DNA of 64,000 bases. Source: Planobispora rosea (GTDB lineage: Bacteria > Actinomycetota > Actinomycetes > Streptosporangiales > Streptosporangiaceae). This document shows, in pieces, positions 1 through 8,638 of the stretch (position 1 is the first letter of the stretch; each line of letters starts with the position of its first letter). The translations under genes were made by a program, and so were the position numbers. The stretch lies in the NCBI RefSeq assembly GCF_014648175.1, contig NZ_BMQP01000043.1, positions 1-64,000 on the forward strand, given 5' to 3'. A model generated the notes under the pieces. The model worked only from the letters and a program-made list of their open reading frames with translations, did no database searches and was not told the DNA's origin.

Positions 1-395
1 AAACGGACGCGTACACCGCCCGAGCCGATCATTTCCTTGATCGTCCCGATCCGGGGCGTTTTGTTCGCTTCGTTGTGGCTTTATTCTTTCAGATCCGCTT
101 TTCCGTGTCAATTTGACCGGTTCGAGCTGATCTTTCGGGAATTCGGCCTGCCCCGTCTCCGAGGCAACCCCTCTAACTTACCAGCCATCGAGCGGCTCTG
201 CGAACCGATCTCTGAAACCGCGAGTTTCAAGGGGTTATCGACATATACGGGACAGCCCACACCGGAGTCACCTGAGTGATTGGAGTGGGTTGCGCCGGAT
301 CTTGCCGACGTCAAAAGATTAGCAGTCCCCGGCGACCGCTCGAGACGGAACGCCGAAACCGGAGCCGGGCGGGACCGGAAACATAGACTCGGCGC
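1..395. other. Lower-GC intergenic leader, no gene seen
   Basis: This stretch is visibly richer in A/T than the rest of the window and shows no open frame with the usual GC-rich third-position bias. The only site I can support is a TAGACT box at 384-389. It lies 6 nt before the GTG at 396 and would drive a leaderless transcript of the peptidase gene. No tRNA or recognisable RNA motif was found. Confidence 0.5.
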
Positions 396-2456
396 GTGAG
401 CATCGAGACGCCGCCTACGGCGAAGAAGGTTCCCAGCGAGCGCGTGCACCACGGGGACACCGTGGTGGATGACTACGCCTGGCTGACGGTCAAGGACGAC
501 CCCGAGACGATCGCCTATCTCGAGGCCGAGAACGCCTACACCCAGCAGGTGACCTCACACCTGAAACCCCTCCAGGAAACGATCTTCCAGGAGATCAAGG
601 GGCGGACGCTGGAGACCGACCTCTCCGTCCCCACCCGCAAGGGCGACTGGTGGTACTACTCCCGCACGGAGGAGGGCAAGCAGTACGGCATCCAGTGCCG
701 GGTCGCCGCGGAGGGCGACACTCCTCCCGAGCTGAAGCCGGGCGAGTCGCTGCCCGGGGAGCAGGTCATGCTCGACGCCAACGAGCTGGCCGGCGACAGC
801 GACTTCTTCGCCCTCGGCACCAGCTCGGTGAGCCCCGACGGCACCCTGCTGGCCTACTCCGTCAACTTCACCGGCGACGAGCGCTTCACCCTGAAGGTGA
901 AGAACCTCCTCACCGGCGAGGCCCTCCCCGACGAGATCCCCGGCATCTTCTACGGCGGGGCCTGGTCGGCGGACGGCACCACGTTCTTCTACACGACGGT
1001 CGACGAGACCTGGCGCCCGCACAAGGTCCACCGGCATGTGATCGGTACCCCGGCCGCCGACGACGCCCTCGTCTACGAGGAGACCGACGAGCGGTTCTGG
1101 ATCGGCGTCGGCCTGACCCGCAGCGAGCGCTATCTCGTCCTCTCCTCCGGCAGCAAGATCACCAGCGAGGTCCGCATCCTGGAGGCGGACGACCCGACCG
1201 GCGAGTTCCGTGTCGTACGGCCCCGCAAGACCGGCATCGAGTACGGCATCGACCACGCGGGCGACCGCTTCCTGGTCCTGCACAACCGCAACGCCGAGAA
1301 CTTCGAGCTGGCCACGGCCCCGATCGACGACCCCGGCACCTGGACGCCGCTGATCGAGCACCGCGAGGACACCCGCCTGCTCGACGTCGACGCCTTCTCC
1401 AGCCACACCGTCGTCCACTTCCGCCGGGACGGGTTGACCGGCATCCGCATCCTGCCCGCGGACGGCGAGCCGTACGAGATCTCCTTCCCTGAGCCGATCT
1501 ACGACGCGGCGCCCTCCGGGAACCCCGAGTTCGTCACCGAACGGCTCCGCCTCGGCTACACGAGCATGATCACTCCGCCGTCGGTCTACGACTACGACCT
1601 CCAGGCGCGCGAGCTGATCCTGCTCAAGCGCAGACCCGTGCTCGGCGGCTACGACCCGGACGACTACGAACAGTTCCGCGAATGGGCGACCGCCTCGGAC
1701 GGCACCCGGGTCCCGATCTCGATCGCGGTCAAGAAGGGCACCGACCGGCCGGCGCCCACCGTCCTGTACGGCTACGGCAGCTACGAGATCTCGATCGATC
1801 CGTCGTTCTCGGTGGCCCGGCTGAGCCTGCTGGACCGGGGGTTCGTCTTCGCCGTCGCGCACGTCCGGGGCGGCGGTGAGATGGGCCGCCGCTGGTACGA
1901 GGACGGGAAGTTCCAGCGGAAGAAGAACACCTTCACCGACTTCGTCGCCTGCGCCGAGCACCTCAAGGCGGCGGGCTGGTCGTCCGAGATCATCGCGCGG
2001 GGCGGCTCGGCCGGCGGGCTGCTGATGGGCGCGGTGGCCAACCTCGCTCCGGAGATCTTCGCGGGCGTGGTCGCCGAGGTGCCGTTCGTGGACCCGCTGA
2101 CCTCGGTCCTCGATCCGTCGCTCCCCCTCACCGTCATCGAGTGGGACGAGTGGGGCGACCCGCTGCACAACCCGGACGTCTACCACTACATGAAGTCCTA
2201 CTCGCCGTACGAGAACGTGGAGACGAAGGTCTACCCGCCGATCCTGGCGATCACGAGCCTCAACGACACCCGTGTCCTCTACCACGAGCCGGCCAAGTGG
2301 ATCGCCCGGCTCCGCGACACCGCGCGGGGCGGGCCGTTCCTGCTCAAGACCGAGATGGGCGCCGGGCACGGCGGCCGCAGCGGCAGGTACGACTCCTGGC
2401 GCGAGGAGGCGTTCACCCTCTCCTGGATCCTCAACACCGCGAAGGTCGCCGAGTGA
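396..2456 (+). CDS. ptrB: Oligopeptidase B / S9A prolyl oligopeptidase-family peptidase
   Basis: A 686-aa cytosolic serine peptidase of the S9A family. Such enzymes cleave short peptides, classically after basic residues in the oligopeptidase B branch. The N-terminal half (to about residue 400) is the seven-bladed propeller that screens substrates. The C-terminal half is the alpha/beta-hydrolase domain, with the nucleophile Ser538 in GGSAGG, an Asp in the NDTRV segment and a His in GHGGRSG. There is no signal peptide and the length is typical. The GTG start has no Shine-Dalgarno but has a TAGACT box at 384-389, consistent with a leaderless mRNA. The stop overlaps the start of the aldo/keto reductase by 1 nt (TGATG), so the two are probably co-transcribed. 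Whether it is strictly OpB or a PEP-like relative cannot be settled from sequence alone. Confidence 0.88.
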   Translation: MSIETPPTAKKVPSERVHHGDTVVDDYAWLTVKDDPETIAYLEAENAYTQQVTSHLKPLQETIFQEIKGRTLETDLSVPTRKGDWWYYSRTEEGKQYGIQCRVAAEGDTPPELKPGESLPGEQVMLDANELAGDSDFFALGTSSVSPDGTLLAYSVNFTGDERFTLKVKNLLTGEALPDEIPGIFYGGAWSADGTTFFYTTVDETWRPHKVHRHVIGTPAADDALVYEETDERFWIGVGLTRSERYLVLSSGSKITSEVRILEADDPTGEFRVVRPRKTGIEYGIDHAGDRFLVLHNRNAENFELATAPIDDPGTWTPLIEHREDTRLLDVDAFSSHTVVHFRRDGLTGIRILPADGEPYEISFPEPIYDAAPSGNPEFVTERLRLGYTSMITPPSVYDYDLQARELILLKRRPVLGGYDPDDYEQFREWATASDGTRVPISIAVKKGTDRPAPTVLYGYGSYEISIDPSFSVARLSLLDRGFVFAVAHVRGGGEMGRRWYEDGKFQRKKNTFTDFVACAEHLKAAGWSSEIIARGGSAGGLLMGAVANLAPEIFAGVVAEVPFVDPLTSVLDPSLPLTVIEWDEWGDPLHNPDVYHYMKSYSPYENVETKVYPPILAITSLNDTRVLYHEPAKWIARLRDTARGGPFLLKTEMGAGHGGRSGRYDSWREEAFTLSWILNTAKVAE

Positions 2457-3472
2457 TGACGTATATCGCCGCGGACGACCGTTACGACGGGCGGCAGCCG
2501 TACAACCGGGTGGGCAGGAGCGGGCTCAGGCTCCCCGCGGTCTCACTCGGGTTGTGGCACAACTTCGGCGACGACAAGCCTTTCGAGGTGCAGCGGGACA
2601 TCCTGCGCCGGGCCTTCGACCTCGGGGTGACCCACTTCGACCTGGCCAACAACTACGGACCGCCGTACGGCTCGGCGGAGACCAACTTCGGGCGGCACTT
2701 CCGCGAGGACTTCGCGCGTCACCGGGACGAGCTGATCATCTCGACCAAGGCCGGGTACGACATGTGGCCCGGGCCGTACGGCGAGTGGGGCTCCCGGAAG
2801 TACCTGCTGGCCAGCCTGGACCAGTCGCTCAAGCGGATGGGCCTGGACTACGTCGACATCTTCTACAGCCACCGGTTCGATCCGGACACGCCGCTGGAGG
2901 AGACGATGGGCGCGCTGGACCACGCGGTCCGCTCCGGCAGGGCGCTGTACGCCGGGATCTCGTCCTACTCCCCCGAGCAGACCGCCGAGGCGGCGCGGAT
3001 CCTGCGCCAGATGGGCACGCCGCTGCTGATCCACCAGCCGTCCTACTCGATGCTGAACCGGTGGATCGAGGGCGGGCTGCTGGACGTGCTGGAGGCCGAG
3101 GGTGTGGGCTGCATCGCGTTCTCGCCGCTGGCGCAGGGCATGCTGACCGACCGTTATCTCGACGGGATCCCGGAGGGGTCGCGGGCGTCGCTCGGGCACT
3201 TCCTCAAGCCGGAGATGCTCACCGACGAGGTCATGCGGCACGTCCGCAGGCTCAACGAGATCGCGGCGGCGCGCGGCCAGTCGCTGGCGCAGATGGCCCT
3301 GGCGTGGGCGTTGCGCGACAGGCGGGTGACCTCGGTGCTGATCGGCGCGAGCAGCGTGGCGCAGCTGGAGAACAGCCTCGCGGCGGTGGGGAACCTCTCG
3401 TTCACCCCCGAGGAGCTGGCGGCGATCGACAAGGACGCGGTCGAGGCCGGCATCAACCTCTGGGCCGTCTGA
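2456..3472 (+). CDS. Aldo/keto reductase (YghZ/Gpr-like)
   Basis: A 338-aa NADPH-dependent oxidoreductase with the AKR (alpha/beta)8 barrel. The sequence resembles the branch of E. coli YghZ, an L-glyceraldehyde 3-phosphate reductase also annotated as a potassium-channel beta-subunit relative. Visible AKR features are the FDLANNYGPP segment holding the active-site Asp/Tyr, the Lys in ISTKAGY, the His in YSHRFDP and the C-terminal cofactor segment with GASSVAQLENS. The ATG overlaps the upstream peptidase stop. A much longer open frame continues upstream but lies inside the peptidase gene and was not used. The gene ends before four copies of a 10-bp repeat and a strong shared hairpin. The true substrate is unknown. 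Confidence 0.88.
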   Translation: MTYIAADDRYDGRQPYNRVGRSGLRLPAVSLGLWHNFGDDKPFEVQRDILRRAFDLGVTHFDLANNYGPPYGSAETNFGRHFREDFARHRDELIISTKAGYDMWPGPYGEWGSRKYLLASLDQSLKRMGLDYVDIFYSHRFDPDTPLEETMGALDHAVRSGRALYAGISSYSPEQTAEAARILRQMGTPLLIHQPSYSMLNRWIEGGLLDVLEAEGVGCIAFSPLAQGMLTDRYLDGIPEGSRASLGHFLKPEMLTDEVMRHVRRLNEIAAARGQSLAQMALAWALRDRRVTSVLIGASSVAQLENSLAAVGNLSFTPEELAAIDKDAVEAGINLWAV

Positions 3473-3510
3473 GAGCCTCGAGGCCGCCTGAGAACCCTCC
3501 GGCCCCTGAA

Positions 3511-3550
3511 CATGGCCTGTCATGGCCTGTCATGGCCCGTCATGGCCCGT
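3511..3550. repeat. 10-bp tandem repeat, 4 copies
   Basis: Four adjacent copies of CATGGCCTGT / CATGGCCCGT fill 3511-3550, between the aldo/keto reductase stop and the terminator. They are non-coding on either strand as far as I can see. Confidence 0.8.
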
Positions 3551-3560
3551 GACATGGGGG

Positions 3561-3590
3561 AGGGCCCGTACGGTGCGCCGTACGGGCCCT
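3561..3590. terminator. Bidirectional hairpin terminator
   Basis: A perfect 13-bp stem (3561-3573 with 3578-3590) is closed by a TGCG loop. It lies between convergent genes and even covers the stop codon of the minus-strand membrane protein, so it probably serves both transcripts. No U tract is needed in such GC-rich hosts. Confidence 0.75.
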
Positions 3591-6012
3591 ACAGGGCGTC
3601 GTTCCGTTGCAGGTAGGTGAACGAGGCCCAGCCGGGCAGGACCGGGAGCCAGAAGGTGAGCAGCCGGAACAGCAGCACCGCGGGAGTGGCGATCCCCTGT
3701 GGCAGGCCCGCGAGGGTGAGGCCGCTGATGAGGGCGACCTCGACCGCGCCCAGGCCGCCAGGGGTGGGGGCGGCCGAGCCGATGGCGTTGCCGGCGAGGA
3801 AGACCACGGCGACGGCGGCGAAGTTGAGGGAGTCGCCGAAGGCCCGGATGCAGGCGTCGAGGCAGAGGACGAAGAAGATCGTCAGCAGCAGGGTGCCGGT
3901 GAACCCCTCGGCGATCTTCCGGGGGGACTGGAGCACGTCCAGCAGGCGGGGCAGGACTCCCGAGAACAGCGAACGCAGCCGCGAGGTGATCACGCGGCGC
4001 AGGCGCGGGACGCCCAGGACGATGACCAGCACCAGGGCCACCGCCAGCAGCACGAACACCAGCGTGCGCGACGGGGTGAAGGACGCGGCCGTGCTGGAGC
4101 CGGTGATGTAGGCGAACAGCAGCAGCAGCCCGATGTGGAGGGCCAGCCCGGTGAGCTGGGAGGCGCCCACGCTGGCCATCGCCTGACCCGGCGGGATCCC
4201 GCGCTTCTGCAGGTAGCGGGTGTTGATGGCGACACCGCCCACCGCGGCCGGGGCGACCAGCTTGACGAACGATCCGGCGAACTGCGCGAGCACGGTACGG
4301 CCCAGCGGGAGTCTCTCCGGCACGAAGCCCCTCAGCATCAGCGCGGCGGCCACGTAGCTCAGCATCGCGGCGGCGAAGGCGACCCCGGTCCAGCTCCACT
4401 TCGCCGAGGTGACCACGTTGAGGTCGATCCGGGTCAGGGAGGTGAGCACGAGATACGCGGCGAAGGCGCTGGCGATGATCGTGACCAGGGTGCGCGGGCG
4501 GAACCGCTCCAGGCGCACCTCGCCCGCCTCGACCTTGGGTTCGAGCTCGACGATGTTCTCGCGGATCGCGGTCAGAAGTCCCTTGTTCTTGTTCAGCGCG
4601 GCCCGGGTCTCCCGGGTGAGCGCGATCCGCTGCAGCAGCGGGAGCGCGGTGGCCAGCGTGTTCGGCCCGGTCACGGCCGCCGCGGCGCGGACCGAGCGCT
4701 CGGCGCCGACGCGCAGGCCGAGGTAGGTGAGCAGCTGGGCGATGTCGAGGCTGAGCAGCAGGTCTCCGGCGGCGATCTCACCGCTGCGGGCGTCCATCAG
4801 GACGACCCGTCCCTCGTCGTCGACGTGGATGCTGTCCCCGGTCAGCCGCCGGTGGGCGAGCCGCTGGACCTGCAGGAGCATGACCTGCTCCCAGATCTGG
4901 GCGAGCAGGTGGTCGTCGATCTCCTCGTCGGGGATGTCGGCGAGCGCCCGGGTGGAGACGTGTTCGTAGATGAGGAGCGCGGCCTCCGCGCCGATCTCGC
5001 CCGTGCCGACCAGCCGGGGGCTGCCGACCCCGGCCGCCTGCGAGGCGTAGGCCATCAGCGCCTCGCGCTCCAGCTCGGCGCGGAGCGAGCGGATGGCGCG
5101 GCGCCGGGTCTCGGAGTTGAGCCGGATCCGCCGCCAGAGGCGGTAGAGCAGCCCGGCGACCTGCCGGTCGCGGTCGAGGACGGTGACGTCGAGGCGGGTG
5201 CCGTCCTTGAGCCCGACGGCGTATCTGCGGCTGCCCTGGTGGTCGTCGTCCAGCCGGTGGGCCTTGACCGGGTGGAATCCCAGTTTGCGGACCGCGGCGA
5301 CGATCGCGCTGCCCGGCGGGCGGGTGTTGGGGCTGCCCAGGCCGTACAGCGTGGCGTATCCGACGGCGAGTCCGACGAGGATGGAGACGGCGATGCCGGG
5401 GATGGTGGCGGCCAGCCCGGCGAACAGCGCGACCGAGTTGACCGCGACCGCCGCCCACAGCGCGGCGCGCCAGGTGGGACGGCGGGAGATGCGCGTCGCG
5501 GTGGCGTAGGCGATGACCGAGGTGAGCAGCGTGTTGAGCGGCTCGACCCCGGAGCGGCCTCCGGTGAGCAGCATCCGCAGGTCCTCCGGGCCGGGACCGA
5601 GGATCCACTCGCCGAGGACGAAGGAGAGCACCATCCCGGCGATGGCCGCGAACAGTCCCTCCGCGACGCGCAGGCCGTCACGGTGGAGCACCCGTTCGAC
5701 CGCGTACGCGGCGGGGATGGCGAGCATGGCGACACCGCCCAGTATGCCGACCAGGCCGCTCAGCAGGAACGGCACCCGGCGGGTGCCGTCGGCGACGTCG
5801 GCCTCCAGGCCGTTGAGGGTCTTTCTCGCCACCAGCGCGAGCAGGATCACGGCCGCCAGGCCCAGCAGCGTGGCCAGGAAGCGCAGCGCGTCGGAGGGGC
5901 GCCGGAGCCGCTGCGGGAGCAGTGGTTCGGCGACGAGCACGGCGGTCTCTCCGCCCGGCGGCGATGTGCCGCGGGCGACCGTCGTCCCGTCGCGTTCCTT
6001 GATGTCCTTCAC
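3589..6012 (-). CDS. Flippase-like membrane protein with kinase-like middle domain (LPG_synthase_TM family)
   Basis: An 807-aa membrane protein. Residues about 40-230 form an N-terminal group of transmembrane helices. Residues about 260-440 resemble an ABC1/aminoglycoside-kinase-like fold. Residues about 510-800 carry the multi-helix region of the lysylphosphatidylglycerol synthase/flippase-like (UPF0104) family, including a PTPGGLGAVE segment typical of that family. In the kinase-like part the catalytic-loop position reads HRRLTGDSI (His387), so the usual HxD Asp and following Asn are replaced, while a metal-type Asp407 remains (MDARSG). It therefore looks like a pseudokinase. It has no aminoacyl-transferase domain, so a role in moving a lipid-linked substrate is inference only. 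The gene is transcribed away from the rpiB-like gene. Confidence 0.8.
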   Translation of the reverse strand: MKDIKERDGTTVARGTSPPGGETAVLVAEPLLPQRLRRPSDALRFLATLLGLAAVILLALVARKTLNGLEADVADGTRRVPFLLSGLVGILGGVAMLAIPAAYAVERVLHRDGLRVAEGLFAAIAGMVLSFVLGEWILGPGPEDLRMLLTGGRSGVEPLNTLLTSVIAYATATRISRRPTWRAALWAAVAVNSVALFAGLAATIPGIAVSILVGLAVGYATLYGLGSPNTRPPGSAIVAAVRKLGFHPVKAHRLDDDHQGSRRYAVGLKDGTRLDVTVLDRDRQVAGLLYRLWRRIRLNSETRRRAIRSLRAELEREALMAYASQAAGVGSPRLVGTGEIGAEAALLIYEHVSTRALADIPDEEIDDHLLAQIWEQVMLLQVQRLAHRRLTGDSIHVDDEGRVVLMDARSGEIAAGDLLLSLDIAQLLTYLGLRVGAERSVRAAAAVTGPNTLATALPLLQRIALTRETRAALNKNKGLLTAIRENIVELEPKVEAGEVRLERFRPRTLVTIIASAFAAYLVLTSLTRIDLNVVTSAKWSWTGVAFAAAMLSYVAAALMLRGFVPERLPLGRTVLAQFAGSFVKLVAPAAVGGVAINTRYLQKRGIPPGQAMASVGASQLTGLALHIGLLLLFAYITGSSTAASFTPSRTLVFVLLAVALVLVIVLGVPRLRRVITSRLRSLFSGVLPRLLDVLQSPRKIAEGFTGTLLLTIFFVLCLDACIRAFGDSLNFAAVAVVFLAGNAIGSAAPTPGGLGAVEVALISGLTLAGLPQGIATPAVLLFRLLTFWLPVLPGWASFTYLQRNDAL

Positions 6013-6085
6013 CGCCAGCGATTCTGCCCGTTTTGCATTACAAGTGCGTCACCGATCTTTCTGTCCAGTGTCCACAATCGGAGTC

Positions 6086-6523
6086 ATGCGTATCTCACTG
6101 GCCTCCGACAGTCTCGACGGTGTCGCTCCCATTCTCATCTCCGAACTCGAAGGACGCGGGCACACGGTCGTCCCGCACGGCGCCGTTTCCGACGGACGGG
6201 CCGACTGGGCGTGGTGCTGCGCGCGGGCCGCCCGTGACGTGGCCGAGGGGGTGACCGACCAGGCGATCGTGTGCTGCTGGACCGGGACCGGGGCGTCGAT
6301 CGCGGCGAACAAGGTGCCGGGCGTCCGGGCGGCGCTGTGCGTGGACGCCGAGACGGCGGCGGGGGCGCGGAAGTGGAACGACGCCAACGTGCTGGCGATC
6401 AGTCTCCGGCTGACCTCGGCTCCGCTGCTCCGGGAGATTCTGGATGCCTGGTTCGCCGGGAGTGTCAGCACCGACGAGGCGGACATCGCCAACATCTCGT
6501 ATATCTCCGAGATGGAGAATTGA
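6086..6523 (+). CDS. RpiB/LacA/LacB-family sugar-phosphate isomerase-like protein
   Basis: A 145-aa protein of the ribose-5-phosphate isomerase B fold. The family core is clear: GTGASIAANKVPG (68-80), then RAAL and the WNDANVLA stretch (97-104). Two usual catalytic positions are altered. The DHAG motif near the N terminus reads DSLD, so the His is missing, and the CGTG cysteine is replaced by Thr66 (CCWTGTG). From memory, close relatives in other actinomycetes share these changes, which suggests a conserved subfamily with a different or lost chemistry rather than a decaying gene. The start ATG has only a very close GGAG (2 nt away), so initiation may be leaderless. It is a single-gene unit divergent from the flippase-like gene. 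Confidence 0.82.
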   Translation: MRISLASDSLDGVAPILISELEGRGHTVVPHGAVSDGRADWAWCCARAARDVAEGVTDQAIVCCWTGTGASIAANKVPGVRAALCVDAETAAGARKWNDANVLAISLRLTSAPLLREILDAWFAGSVSTDEADIANISYISEMEN

Positions 6524-6857
6524 CCCACCGATCTGCGATTACCAGGAAAAAGGCGGCGGTCTCCTGGAAAGCTGACTCCATGGACCGGCATCCCGCCATC
6601 GGTCGCGGCCCTCCCGGGTCACCGCCCCGGGCCACCGTCCGCCCGTCCCCGTCCCGCCATGCACGCGGCGACCGAGATCGTTACTCCACCCGCAGTGTCG
6701 CCGTCAAGTGTCTCCCGAGAACGCCAGGAACGCTGATTCGACTCCGCTCGATAACAAATGTCGAGCAGGTCTTACAAAACGGTGATTCATCCCACTAAGT
6801 TCCACTTATCGCGATCACGGGGGATTTCCTGCTTCATTGGTGTTAGAGGAGTGTTGC
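6524..6857. other. Intergenic region before the M28 peptidase
   Basis: This is 334 nt without a credible gene. A weak CCAGGA/TCCTGG hairpin lies just after the rpiB-like stop. The last 100 nt are relatively A/T-rich and probably hold the peptidase promoter. AGAGGAG at 6845-6851 is its Shine-Dalgarno. No riboswitch was recognised. Confidence 0.5.
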
Positions 6858-8414
6858 ATGCGCGCACGCGCGTACAAGGGCCTGCTGGCCGCCGTCACCG
6901 CGGCTTCCGCCCTGGTCCTTCCCGTCATCTCCGCCACCCCGGCCGCCGCCGATCCGGATCCCCGGGCCCTCAGCAAGTCCGTCACGGGCCTGGGAGTCAA
7001 GCGGCATCTCGTGAAGTTCCAGCAGATCGCCGACGCCAACGGCGGAACCCGCGCCTCGGGCACCTCCGGTTACGACGCCTCGGTCGCCTACGTGGCCGAC
7101 AGGCTCCGCAGGGCCGGGTACAAGGTCACCCTCCAGGAGTTCGAGTTCCCGTTCTTCCGTGAGATCACGGAGTCCTCGCTGCAGCGGGTCGCGCCCTCGG
7201 CCAAGACCTACGTGCGCAACACCGACTTCAGGACCATGACCTACTCCGGCTCGGGCAACGTCACCGCCGCCGTGCAGGCCGTCGACGTCATGATCCCGCC
7301 GAGCCCGACGCCCAACACCTCCACCTCCGGCTGCGAGGCGAGCGACTTCGCCGGCTTCACCGCGGGCAACATCGCCCTCATGCAGCGCGGCACCTGCAGC
7401 TTCCAGATCAAGGCCGAGAACGCCCAGGCCGCCGGGGCCAGCGGTGTGATCATCTTCAACGAGGGCCAGCCCGGCGAGGGCGCGAACGACCGCCGCGTCC
7501 TGCTCGGCGGCACCCTCGGCGCCCCCACCGTGAACATCCCGGTCGTCGGCACCACCTACGCCATCGGTGAGGAGCTGGCCGCCGCCGGGACGACGGTCAC
7601 CCTGGTCACCAACACCGAGAGCGACCTGCACCGCAAGACGCACAACGTGCTGGCCGAGAGCCGCTGGGGCGACGCGGACAAGGTCGTCATGGTCGGCGCC
7701 CACCTGGACAGCGTGCCCGAGGGCCCCGGCATCAACGACAACGGCTCGGGCAGCGCGGGCGTGCTGGAGACGGCGCTGAAGGCCGGCCTGTTCCCGACCA
7801 AGAACAAGCTGCGCTTCGCCTTCTGGGGCGCCGAGGAGCTGGGCCTGCTCGGCTCCGAGCACTACGTGGCCAACCTCTCCGCCGAGGAGCGGGCCAAGAT
7901 CAAGCTGTACCTGAACTTCGACATGATCGCGTCCCCGAACTACACCTTCGGCATCTACGACGGTGACAACTCCGACGGCGTCGGCGCCCCGGCCGGACCG
8001 GCGGGCTCGGACCAGATCGAGAAGCTCTTCGAGTCGTACTTCAAGACCATCGGCCAGCCGTACACCGGCACCGACTTCACCGGCCGCTCGGACTACGGTC
8101 CCTTCATCGAGGTCGGCATCCCCGCGGGCGGCCTGTTCACCGGCGCCGAGGGCATCAAGACCGCCGAGGAGGCCGCGAAGTTCGGCGGTGAGGCGGGCGT
8201 CGCCTACGACAAGTGCTACCACCTGGCGTGCGACACCATCGACAACATCAACGACAAGGCGCTGAAGGTGAACACCGGTGCGATCGCCACCGCGACGTTC
8301 GTCTACGCCTACAGCGCGCAGCTGCCCGGCGGCGGCACCCCCGGCTCCAACCAGCCGGGGACCGGCGGCGGCGGCCATGACCACGAGCATGACCACGTCG
8401 GCGTGCCGATGTGA
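6858..8414 (+). CDS. Secreted M28-family zinc aminopeptidase with PA domain
   Basis: A 518-aa exported metallopeptidase resembling Streptomyces leucine aminopeptidases. It has a Sec signal peptide (residues about 1-34, ending near AAADPD), an M28 core interrupted by a protease-associated (PA) domain (about 120-245), then the catalytic region. Zinc-site motifs are GAHLDSV (His and Asp), NDNGSG with the bridging Asp, GAEELG with the general-base Glu, a later Asp in NFDMIAS and a His in CYHLACD. The C terminus ends in a Gly/Pro linker and a HDHEHDH cluster, which could bind metal. The start was chosen for AGAGGAG with 6-nt spacing; an upstream in-frame start adds only seven residues before the signal peptide. 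Confidence 0.9.
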   Translation: MRARAYKGLLAAVTAASALVLPVISATPAAADPDPRALSKSVTGLGVKRHLVKFQQIADANGGTRASGTSGYDASVAYVADRLRRAGYKVTLQEFEFPFFREITESSLQRVAPSAKTYVRNTDFRTMTYSGSGNVTAAVQAVDVMIPPSPTPNTSTSGCEASDFAGFTAGNIALMQRGTCSFQIKAENAQAAGASGVIIFNEGQPGEGANDRRVLLGGTLGAPTVNIPVVGTTYAIGEELAAAGTTVTLVTNTESDLHRKTHNVLAESRWGDADKVVMVGAHLDSVPEGPGINDNGSGSAGVLETALKAGLFPTKNKLRFAFWGAEELGLLGSEHYVANLSAEERAKIKLYLNFDMIASPNYTFGIYDGDNSDGVGAPAGPAGSDQIEKLFESYFKTIGQPYTGTDFTGRSDYGPFIEVGIPAGGLFTGAEGIKTAEEAAKFGGEAGVAYDKCYHLACDTIDNINDKALKVNTGAIATATFVYAYSAQLPGGGTPGSNQPGTGGGGHDHEHDHVGVPM

Positions 8415-8466
8415 TCACCGCTTGATCGCCTATGACCGTCGCCCCGTAGCGGGGGGACGGTGACGA

Positions 8467-8495
8467 GGGGGTACGGCCGGGCCGGCCGTACCCCC
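8467..8495 (+). terminator. Hairpin terminator after M28 peptidase
   Basis: GGGGGTACGGCC (8467-8478) pairs perfectly with GGCCGTACCCCC (8484-8495) around a short GC loop, 52 nt after the peptidase stop. Confidence 0.7.
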
Positions 8496-8508
8496 TTCCC
8501 GTGCGCAC

Positions 8509-8574
8509 GGAAGCTGCTCGTAGGCCCGGAAGCTGCCCGTACGCCCGGGAGCTGCCCGTACGCCCGGGAGCCTC
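8509..8574. repeat. 19-bp tandem repeat, about 3.5 copies
   Basis: Units start at 8509, 8528 and 8547 with a partial copy at 8566. The consensus is GGAAGCTGCCCGTACGCCC. The repeat is non-coding and sits between the terminator and the oxidoreductase promoter. Confidence 0.8.
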
Positions 8575-8638
8575 CTCCGCGGCCGGGAGCGCCGGATGTC
8601 CGGGAGTTCTGCCGACCCCGCACCGGTAAAGTCAAATC

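Noticed and set aside
1..279. Plus-strand 80-codon frame at the left edge
   Set aside because: No codon bias, no ribosome site and an A/T-richer composition unlike coding DNA here.
555..2369. Long minus-strand open frame (604 codons) opposite the peptidase gene
   Set aside because: It is the antisense shadow of a clear S9 peptidase; composition is Arg/Gly/Val-rich with no domain, as expected in GC-rich DNA.
3607..6237. 876-codon plus-strand frame opposite the flippase-like gene
   Set aside because: Gln/Glu/Arg-rich low-complexity product, antisense to a recognisable membrane protein.
6524..6857. Possible riboswitch before the secreted peptidase
   Set aside because: I looked for c-di-AMP (ydaO) and other common leader motifs and found no matching conserved blocks.
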